Shown here: positions 1-4,805 of the stretch, one piece after another | Position numbering within the stretch: position 1 is the stretch's first letter | How the letters are laid out: every line of letters starts with the position of its first letter | Assembly (NCBI GenBank): GCA_005885115.1 | Contig: VAXX01000231.1 | Coordinates: forward strand, 1 to 12,150 | From: Actinomycetota bacterium | GTDB lineage: Bacteria > Actinomycetota > Actinomycetes > Mycobacteriales > Micromonosporaceae | Reading direction: 5' to 3' | Length of the DNA: 12,150 nt | The notes under the pieces: generated by a model | Database searches by the model: none | What the model was told of the DNA's origin: nothing | Seen by the model: the letters and a program-made list of their open reading frames with translations, nothing else | Position numbers and translations under genes: made by a program

Positions 1-79
1 CGAGCCGGACCGCTACCTGGGTGCGCCGGTACCGGGCGATCGCGCTGGCGTCGGCCAGGAATGCCGCTACCGCCGCCAC
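1..79 (-). CDS. vapC: VapC-type PIN-domain toxin, N-terminal fragment cut by the window edge
   Basis: Only the first 26 codons are visible. Reading from a GTG at 79-77 the peptide begins MAAVAAFLADASAIARYRR. This matches the start of PIN-domain ribonucleases: a hydrophobic strand, then the first metal-binding aspartate (Asp10) in an L-x-D-x-S-A setting. VapC toxins of this family cleave tRNA or other RNA using Mg2+ held by conserved acidic residues; the remaining acidic residues lie outside the window. The GTG start overlaps the end of the antitoxin gene by 13 nt, the usual antitoxin-then-toxin arrangement with coupled translation. Family assignment rests on the short N-terminal motif plus the antitoxin neighbour. 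Whether the toxin is intact cannot be seen. Confidence 0.72.
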   Translation of the reverse strand, partial: MAAVAAFLADASAIARYRRTQVAVRL

Positions 80-306
80 GACTGCTCCGTGCGCTCGGCC
101 TTGAGAACGGCGTCGAAGGCGCCGCCGCGGGCGAGTTCGATGAACTCCTCCGCTGCCCGGCGCCGTACCACTTCGCCGAGCGCGCGGTTCACCGTGTCTT
201 TCTTCGTGGTCGTCCCGAGGATCTGTTGGGACCGGGTCAGCAGGTCATTGTCGATGTCTATCAGCGTCTTGGTCACCATCGCCCCATTGCTATTCACTCC
301 GTCCAT
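67..306 (-). CDS. vapB: VapB-family antitoxin
   Basis: A 79-residue protein. The core, from about residue 10, reads MVTKTLIDIDNDLL, then a T-K-K-D-T-V-N-R-A-L helix and V-V-R-R-R. This is the VapB antitoxin pattern: an N-terminal beta strand, a helical DNA-binding and dimerisation part, and a C-terminal tail that wraps the toxin. It should neutralise the VapC encoded immediately downstream and autorepress the operon. The ATG at 306 is chosen because AGGTGGA lies about 10 nt upstream; an internal ATG at 279 (residue 10) is the alternative and has a poorer ribosome site. Upstream DNA at 307-519 has more A/T than the rest of the window, as is common for toxin-antitoxin modules acquired as cargo. 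Confidence 0.85.
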   Translation of the reverse strand: MDGVNSNGAMVTKTLIDIDNDLLTRSQQILGTTTKKDTVNRALGEVVRRRAAEEFIELARGGAFDAVLKAERTEQSWRR

Positions 307-307
307 A

Positions 308-319
308 GGATGCTATCCA
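308..319. promoter_or_regulatory. Possible VapB operator: short inverted repeat at the vapB ribosome site
   Basis: GGAT-GCT-ATCC at 309-319 is a short inverted repeat, and an overlapping ATAG/CTAT pair (305-308 and 313-316) gives a second symmetry. It sits just before the vapB start and overlaps the ribosome-binding region. VapB proteins usually bind such short palindromes near their own promoter. No clear -35/-10 pair was found, so this is tentative. The rest of the gene-free stretch 307-519 shows only a tandem GGAAATC/GGAAATA heptamer at 465-478 and a lone TTGACA at 433-438 without a partner. Confidence 0.25.
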
Positions 320-519
320 CCTGACGGCCATTCCTTAAATGGGCTGTCGCGATCTGGTGCGAATGGTAAGGCGCTGGTAGGAGCTAAAACCCCAGGTCAG
401 CAGCGGTACGACGACGAAAAGCGTCTAGTTGGTTGACACGAGCGGCCGGTATATCTGTACCCCCGGAAATCGGAAATACGGTGACCGCCAATCGCGTATC
501 CGCGGCGGCGCCAAACGGA

Positions 520-1056
520 TTACAACGGAAGCGTACGACCCAGGATGGCGAATGGCCGGTCGTCCCCGGGAAACGTGAAGTGCCGCAGGACGTCGACGAA
601 TTCGAAGCGCCGGTACAGCCGCCAGGCCCGCGAGGTCCGCTCGTCGGCCTCGGGCGTGGACAGCAGCGTGGTCTTCCCGACCGCCGTCGCGAGCAGCGCG
701 CGCAGTTGCGCGGCGCCCAGCCCGTGGCCCTGCGCGGCGGGGTGGACGTGCAGCTCGACCACCTCGAAGCAGTCCGCCAACCAGGTCTTCCGGGCGGCCC
801 GGGGCAGCGCGGACCGGACCTGGTCGTGCCACCACTGGCCCGGGCCGGACGTATATCCGTAGCCGAAGCCGAGCAGCACACCGCTCGGATCGAGGGTCGC
901 CACGGCCCGGAAACCGGGGCGGCGTACGTGGCCGGCGACGTATCCCCGCCGGGCCTCCAGCAGGTCGGGCGGGTACCCCATGGCCTGCCCGTACACGCTG
1001 ATCACGTCGTTCAGCCGCCGGATGAGGTCCTCGGGCGTCCACGCCACGAGCCGCAT
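520..1056 (-). CDS. GNAT-family N-acetyltransferase
   Basis: A 178-residue protein with the GNAT acetyl-CoA signature: a hydrophobic strand C-F-E-V-V-E-L-H-V followed by the pyrophosphate-binding loop Q-G-H-G-L-G (about residues 109-114) and an A-A-Q-L-R-A-L-L helix. A late F-E-F-V-D-V-L segment matches the last GNAT strands. It should transfer an acetyl group from acetyl-CoA to an amine; the substrate cannot be predicted. I chose the ATG at 1056 because the recognisable fold begins MRLVAWTPEDL there and AGAGGGAGG lies 11 nt upstream. A longer form starts at GTG 1146, whose GTGA overlaps the stop of the deacylase gene upstream and adds 30 unremarkable residues. Either way it is the second gene of a two-gene minus-strand unit. 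Confidence 0.82.
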   Translation of the reverse strand: MRLVAWTPEDLIRRLNDVISVYGQAMGYPPDLLEARRGYVAGHVRRPGFRAVATLDPSGVLLGFGYGYTSGPGQWWHDQVRSALPRAARKTWLADCFEVVELHVHPAAQGHGLGAAQLRALLATAVGKTTLLSTPEADERTSRAWRLYRRFEFVDVLRHFTFPGDDRPFAILGRTLPL

Positions 1057-1142
1057 CCCGGCAGCCGCCTCCCTCTGACCCACCCGATCACCCCGGTATC
1101 CGTCGGTGTTCTGGACGGTACGCCAGATGTCCATCGCGTCCC

Positions 1143-1625
1143 TCACGCCACCTCGGCCGGGGTACCGGCGGTCAGCCGGACCAGTTCGGCACAGGTGGTC
1201 GGGAAGACCGCGTGCGGGATCCCGCCGGCCGCCCAGATCTCCTCGTACCCCGCCAGGTCGATATCCACCAGCGTCCGTAGCGGCTTGGGGTGCCCGAGCG
1301 GGGCCACCCCGCCGATCGGCTGTCCGGTGTGCTCCCGGACGAACTCCGGGGTGGCCCGGGTGAGCGCGCCGACGCCGAGGAGGGCCGCCACCTTCGCGGT
1401 ATCCACCCGGTGCGCGCCGGAGGTCATGACCAGCAACGGTTGCCCGTCGGCGGCGAAGACGAGGGAGTTGGCGATCTGACCGACCTGTACGCCCAGCGCC
1501 TGCGCGGCGGCCGCCGCCGTGTGTACGGCGTCGGGCAGCATGCGTACCCGGCTGGGCCGGCCGCTGCCGTCGCGTGCGTCGGCGGACTCCAGCGCGTCCT
1601 GCACCGCGGTCACGTTGGGATGCAT
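1143..1625 (-). CDS. YbaK/ProX-type aminoacyl-tRNA deacylase
   Basis: A 160-residue single-domain protein of the YbaK/prolyl-tRNA synthetase editing-domain family. Visible landmarks are I-A-N-S-L-V-F (residues 51-57), L-L-V-M-T-S-G and R-V-D-T-A-K-V (about 64-79), and the loop G-Q-P-I-G-G-V-A-P-L-G-H (101-112), which is diagnostic of the fold. The family hydrolyses mischarged tRNA (for example Cys- or Ala-tRNA-Pro) in trans. Which tRNA is edited here is not readable from sequence. The start is the ATG at 1625, with no Shine-Dalgarno but a TACGGT -10 element six bases upstream, pointing to a leaderless mRNA. The GNAT gene follows on the same strand and may overlap the stop codon if its longer start is used. 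Confidence 0.88.
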   Translation of the reverse strand: MHPNVTAVQDALESADARDGSGRPSRVRMLPDAVHTAAAAAQALGVQVGQIANSLVFAADGQPLLVMTSGAHRVDTAKVAALLGVGALTRATPEFVREHTGQPIGGVAPLGHPKPLRTLVDIDLAGYEEIWAAGGIPHAVFPTTCAELVRLTAGTPAEVA

Positions 1626-1631
1626 GGCCCT

Positions 1632-1637
1632 ACCGTA
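1632..1637 (-). promoter_or_regulatory. -10 element of a likely leaderless ybaK-type gene promoter
   Basis: TACGGT on the minus strand fits the actinobacterial TAnnnT -10 pattern and ends six bases before the ATG at 1625, placing the transcription start at or next to the start codon. No convincing -35 box is seen. It points away from the SOS promoter at 1677-1699, leaving about 40 nt between the two divergent promoters. Confidence 0.45.
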
Positions 1638-1676
1638 CGACGGGCCGACGCGCCGATCCGCGTGGACGTTGCGGTC

Positions 1677-1699
1677 TTGTCGTACCCGGGGTTTACTCT
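1677..1699 (+). promoter_or_regulatory. PafBC-like (RecA-NDp-type) promoter of the mutasome operon
   Basis: TTGTCGTAC (1677-1685), exactly 8 nt, then TACTCT (1694-1699). The published mycobacterial LexA-independent DNA-damage promoter consensus is TTGTCRGTG-N8-TAnnnT. Here the TTGTCR core, the 8-nt spacing and TAnnnT all match; the GTG triplet does not. A conventional reading, TTGTCG with TATGAG at 1699-1704 and a 16-nt spacer, uses the same DNA. The predicted start near 1706 lies directly against the LexA box, which fits repression by LexA. Confidence 0.5.
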
Positions 1700-1707
1700 A
1701 TGAGTGT

Positions 1708-1723
1708 TCGAACGGTTGTTCGA
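1708..1723. promoter_or_regulatory. LexA-binding SOS box
   Basis: TCGAAC-GGTT-GTTCGA is a perfect match to the actinobacterial LexA operator TCGAAC-N4-GTTCGA. It is embedded in two direct copies of the palindrome GTTCGAAC (1706-1713 and 1718-1725). It begins a few bases downstream of the -10 element, so bound LexA would block transcription initiation. The operon it governs encodes the ImuA/ImuB/DnaE2 mutasome, an established LexA regulon in this phylum. Confidence 0.92.
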
Positions 1724-1758
1724 ACCGATCGGGAGGGACGATTCGCGGCGTCGCTTCC

Positions 1759-2001
1759 GGTCGAGGCCACGGCGGGGCCTTGTCGTGGTCGACCCGGAGA
1801 CCGGATTTTCGCGGGTTCGGTCTCCAGGGCGGGGTGTCCGCCCATCGCCCCCGACCCCCGGGCGGTGGGCGGATACCGGCCAGCCGGGCGTGGTGTGGGG
1901 AAGCTCCACGCCTGGCTGGCCAACACCGGAGCGCGGCGCGGGTCGGGCTCCGGAGCACCTGCTGTGCCTTCCTCCGCAGCAGAGTTTCGACTTCCCGTCG
2001 A
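1759..2001 (+). promoter_or_regulatory. Densely structured 5' leader of the SOS mutasome operon (seven consecutive hairpins)
   Basis: Seven inverted repeats lie head to tail between the LexA box and the first ribosome site. H1 1759-1794 has GGTCGA/TCGACC outer arms, a CCAC/GTGG inner stem and a GG bulge. H2 1796-1825 has GGAGACCG/CGGTCTCC extended by wobble pairs. H3 1837-1873 has 14-bp arms and a 9-nt loop. H4 1878-1921 has 16-bp arms and a 12-nt loop. H5 1926-1953 has CCGGAGC/GCTCCGG, H6 1959-1982 has CTGCTG/CAGCAG plus wobble, and H7 1987-2001 has TCGAC/GTCGA. The imperfect positions in H1-H4 and H6 are G-U pairs in plus-strand RNA and would be A-C mismatches in minus-strand RNA. This favours a structured RNA made from the SOS promoter. 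No U-run follows H3 or H4, so they are not standard terminators. Its function is unknown; attenuation or mRNA protection are possibilities. Confidence 0.5.
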
Positions 2002-2016
2002 CTCACAGGAGACAGC

Positions 2017-2499
2017 ATGCGCACCACTCCGATCGTGGCCGTGGCCAACCGCCCGGTGGCCGGGCCGGATCAGCCGACGGTGCCAGCTCACGCGCTGCCC
2101 CACCGGACCCCGGCTGAGCTGCTCGTCCTCGCCCGCCGTGGCCTGGCCGAGGCCGAGGAGCAGCGGGTCGACGGACTGCGGTACGCCACCGCGCACCTGG
2201 CCGCGCTCCGGGCCGCCGCCGCCGTGCTCGCCGCTCGGGCACGTCCGGCACCGGGCCGGCGGAGCCGGCTGACCAGTGTCTGGTCGTTGCTGACCCTGGT
2301 CGCACCCGAGTTCGACCAGTGGGCGGCCTACTTCAACGCCAGCGCCGTCAAGCGGGCGGCCGCCGAGGCCGGCATCCCGCGCGTGGTCACCGCCCGGCAG
2401 GCCGACGAGCTGCTGCACGCCGCGGAGTCGTTCGTATCCGTTGTCGAGCTCGCGCTCGGCCTCGCCCATCCGTCCCTGCTCGACGAGCTCGTCGCCTGA
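2017..2499 (+). CDS. SAV_6107-type HEPN-domain protein
   Basis: A 160-residue, mostly helical protein. A disordered start is followed by P-A-E-L-L-V-L-A-R-R-G-L (about 32-43), a long helix R-Y-A-T-A-H-L-A-A-L-R (55-65) and a C-terminal half with the W-A-A-Y-F and A-D-E-L-L-H-A-A-E segments. This layout matches the actinobacterial SAV_6107-like HEPN family as I know it. R55-x4-H60 fits the R-x4-6-H motif of HEPN ribonucleases, but its place in an early helix makes a catalytic role uncertain. AGGAG lies five bases before the ATG. It is the first gene after the SOS promoter and leader, so it should be induced with the mutasome genes. Its role is not established. Its TGA is in frame with the following imuA-like gene, with no other stop between. 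Confidence 0.75.
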   Translation: MRTTPIVAVANRPVAGPDQPTVPAHALPHRTPAELLVLARRGLAEAEEQRVDGLRYATAHLAALRAAAAVLAARARPAPGRRSRLTSVWSLLTLVAPEFDQWAAYFNASAVKRAAAEAGIPRVVTARQADELLHAAESFVSVVELALGLAHPSLLDELVA

Positions 2500-2543
2500 T
2501 CGGCGAGCCAGACCAGCCGGATCAGCCCCCGGATAAAGCACAC

Positions 2544-2603
2544 CACCAAAGCACCGAGCACCAAAGCACCAAGCACCAAAGCACAGAGCACCAAAGCACA
2601 ACG
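2544..2603 (+). repeat. Four tandem copies of a 15-bp repeat between the HEPN and imuA-like genes
   Basis: CACCAAAGCACCGAG, CACCAAAGCACCAAG, CACCAAAGCACAGAG and CACCAAAGCACAACG follow one another without gaps. The array is A/C-rich in an otherwise G/C-rich operon and ends at the ribosome site (GAGGGGG) of the next gene. Read in the frame shared by both flanking genes it would encode T-K-A-P-S / T-K-A-P-S / T-K-A-Q-S / T-K-A-Q-R, but an in-frame TGA at 2497 separates it from the HEPN gene. Replication slippage is the simplest origin. Confidence 0.95.
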
Positions 2604-2616
2604 AGGGGGCGGGCAC

Positions 2617-3303
2617 GTGGCCGACATCCTCGCACTGCACCGGACCCCCGCCCCGGCCAGCGAGCACGTCGTCGAACCGGACGGGGTCGGTGAACGGATC
2701 CTGCCGGTCCTGCCTGAGCTGCGTACCTTGTTGCCGGGCGGCGGGCTGCGTCGGGGGGCCACGGTGGCGGTCACGACCGACGGTCCGGGCACGACCTCGG
2801 TACTGCTCTCGGTGCTGGCCGGAGCGTCGGCGGCCGGCTCGTGGTGCGCCGTGGTGGGCGTACCGGGGCTCGGGTTGGCGGCCGCCGCCGAGTTCGGCAT
2901 CGTGCTGGAGCGGTTGGCGCTGGTACCCGACCCGGGGCCGGACTGGCCGGCCGTGGTCGCCGCGCTTCTGGACGGGCTCGATCTGGTGGCCGTCGCGCCG
3001 CCCGGTCCCATCTCGGCCGGGCTGGGTAGCCGGTTGGCGGCCCGGGCCCGGCAGCGGGGCAGCGTACTCGTTCCGTACGGGCGGTGGAGCGGCGCCGACG
3101 TCGTCCTGGAGTCCACTGGTGGCGGCTGGTGGGGACTTGGCGAGGGGTCGGGGCGGCTGAGCCGACGGGAGTTGGTGATCTCCGCCCGGGGCCGGGGAGC
3201 CGCGGCCCGACCCCGGAAGGCCACGCTCTGGCTGCCTCCGGGCACCGTCCCGCCACCCACCCCGATCATCGAAGCCGCCCCGCTGCTGGAGGCGGCCGGA
3301 TGA
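2617..3303 (+). CDS. ImuA-like RecA-fold accessory protein of the mutasome
   Basis: A 228-residue protein whose position directly before imuB and dnaE2 identifies it as the ImuA/ImuA-prime component. The fold looks RecA-like: L-L-P-G-G-G-L-R-R-G (about 38-47), a strand A-T-V-A-V, a loop at the Walker A position and alternating strands and helices, as in RecA/SulA-type proteins. The Walker A position reads T-T-D-G-P-G-T-T rather than G-x4-G-K-T, so ATP binding is doubtful; mutasome ImuA proteins are known to be divergent. The GTG start has GAGGGGG seven bases upstream, and there is no ATG, GTG or TTG in frame between the previous stop and this codon. The TGA overlaps the imuB ATG (ATGA), implying coupled translation. 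Confidence 0.75.
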   Translation: MADILALHRTPAPASEHVVEPDGVGERILPVLPELRTLLPGGGLRRGATVAVTTDGPGTTSVLLSVLAGASAAGSWCAVVGVPGLGLAAAAEFGIVLERLALVPDPGPDWPAVVAALLDGLDLVAVAPPGPISAGLGSRLAARARQRGSVLVPYGRWSGADVVLESTGGGWWGLGEGSGRLSRRELVISARGRGAAARPRKATLWLPPGTVPPPTPIIEAAPLLEAAG

Positions 3304-4805
3304 GCCGGACCCTGTACGTCTGGTGCCCCGACTGGCCGGTCATCGCGGCCGGGCTGGTCGAGGGGGTACCGGTACACGAGCCGGTGGCGGTCCTGGCCGC
3401 GAACCGGGTGGTGGCCTGTTCGGCGGCGGCGCGCGCCGAGGGGGTACGCCCGGGGCTGCGCCGGCGGGAGGCCCAGGGCCGGTGCCCGTACCTGGTCGTG
3501 GTGCTCGACGACCCGGCGCGCGACGCCCGGGCGTTCGAGCCGGTGGTCGAGGCGGTCGAGGACCTGGTCGCCGGGGTCGAGGTGATCCGGCCGGGGGCCG
3601 CCGCGCTGGCTGCCCGGGGACCGAGCCGGTACTTCGGGTCCGAGGCCGGGGCCGCCGAACGGATCGTCGAGCACATCGCGCAGACCTGCCGCGTGGAGGC
3701 GCAGATCGGGGTCGCCGACGGGGTGTTCGCGGCCGGCCTCGCGGCCCGGACCGGGCGGTTGGTCCCGGACGGGGGTACGAGCGACTTCCTGGCCGACATC
3801 GACATCGCCGCACTGGACCGGCCGGAGCTGGTGGACCTGCTACGGCGCCTGGGTGTGCGTACCCTCGGAGGGTTTGCCGCCCTGCCCGCCGCGGACGTCC
3901 TGGCCCGCTTCGGCCTGGACGCCGCGCTGGCCCATCGCCTGGCCGGCGGCCGCGACGAGCGGCCGCTCGCGGTCCGCCAGCCGCCCCCCGACCTGGACGT
4001 GGGGCAGGTGTTCGACGAGCCGCTGGAGCGGGTCGACACGGCGGCGTTCGCCGCCCGGCAGCTCGCCGAGCGGCTGCACGCGCGGCTGGCCGGACACGGC
4101 CTGGCCTGTACCCGGCTGGGTATCGCCGCGCTCACCGGGCACGGCGAGGAGCTGCACCGCACCTGGCGGCACGATGGGCTGCTCACCGCGGCGGCCATCG
4201 CCGACCGGGTGCGCTGGCAACTCGACGGCTGGCTGACGAGGTCGGGGCGGGGCCCGGGTGGGCTGGTCCGGCTGCGGCTGTACCCCGACGGCGTCGTGGA
4301 GTACGCCGGGCTGCAGCTCGGGCTGTGGGGCGACGCGGGGGAGGACCGGGACCGGGCGCACCGGGCGCTGACCCGGGTGCAGGGACTGCTCGGGCCGGAC
4401 GCGGTGTATACGGCGGTACCGGCCGGCGGGCGGGATCCCGGGGACCGGATCCGGCTCGTCCCCTGGGGTGACGAACGCGGGTCCGAACCCGAGCTGCCCT
4501 GGCCGGGTGGGCTGCCCGCGCCGTCGCCGGCGACGGTACCGCCGGTACCGCTGCCGGCCGAGGTGTACGACGCCGACGGCGCCCCGGTCGGGGTGACCGC
4601 CCGGCTGGAGCTGACCGGCGTACCGGCCCGGCTGGGTACGGACCCGATCGCCGGCTGGGCCGGCCCGTGGCCGGTTGACGAGCGCTGGTGGGCGCCGGCC
4701 GAGGCGAGCCGGCGGGTCCGGTTCCAGGTACGCCTGGCCGACGGGCGGGCGTACCTGCTGGTCCTGTCGGCCGGGGCCTGGACGATCCAGGGGGTGTACG
4801 ACTGA
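3300..4805 (+). CDS. imuB: ImuB, catalytically inactive Y-family polymerase homologue
   Basis: A 501-residue Y-family relative. The N-terminus reads Y-V-W-C-P-D-W-P-V where active DinB has H-V-D-M-D-A-F, so the first catalytic aspartates are missing. The S-x-D-E motif is also absent; that region reads R-P-G-A-A-A-L-A-A-R-G. A helix-hairpin-helix segment lies at about 178-205, a little-finger-like domain at about 232-330, and a clamp-binding sequence Q-L-G-L-W-G at 339-344, close to the QLPLWG motif known in mycobacterial ImuB. The C-terminal 40 residues, with F-Q-V-R-L-A-D-G-R, form a separate small domain. The family acts as the hub joining DnaE2, ImuA and the beta clamp at lesions. The start overlaps imuA by 4 nt and the stop overlaps the dnaE2 start by one base. 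The reading frame is intact. Confidence 0.92.
   Translation: MSRTLYVWCPDWPVIAAGLVEGVPVHEPVAVLAANRVVACSAAARAEGVRPGLRRREAQGRCPYLVVVLDDPARDARAFEPVVEAVEDLVAGVEVIRPGAAALAARGPSRYFGSEAGAAERIVEHIAQTCRVEAQIGVADGVFAAGLAARTGRLVPDGGTSDFLADIDIAALDRPELVDLLRRLGVRTLGGFAALPAADVLARFGLDAALAHRLAGGRDERPLAVRQPPPDLDVGQVFDEPLERVDTAAFAARQLAERLHARLAGHGLACTRLGIAALTGHGEELHRTWRHDGLLTAAAIADRVRWQLDGWLTRSGRGPGGLVRLRLYPDGVVEYAGLQLGLWGDAGEDRDRAHRALTRVQGLLGPDAVYTAVPAGGRDPGDRIRLVPWGDERGSEPELPWPGGLPAPSPATVPPVPLPAEVYDADGAPVGVTARLELTGVPARLGTDPIAGWAGPWPVDERWWAPAEASRRVRFQVRLADGRAYLLVLSAGAWTIQGVYD

Noticed and set aside
433..455. TTGACA at 433 with TATATC at 450 as a plus-strand promoter
   Set aside because: The spacer is only 11 nt and no plus-strand gene follows; minus-strand genes flank the region.
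1837..1921. H3 and H4 hairpins considered as intrinsic terminators
   Set aside because: Neither is followed by a T-run on either strand, and they lie downstream of a promoter with genes further on.
1700..2272. Plus-strand ATG frame beginning within the SOS region, as an upstream protein or leader peptide
   Set aside because: Its start lies in the promoter and LexA box, there is no ribosome site, and it runs out of frame through the HEPN gene with no recognisable protein features.
2544..2603. Tandem repeats considered as a CRISPR array
   Set aside because: Units are 15 bp and directly adjacent with no spacers; a simple tandem repeat explains them.
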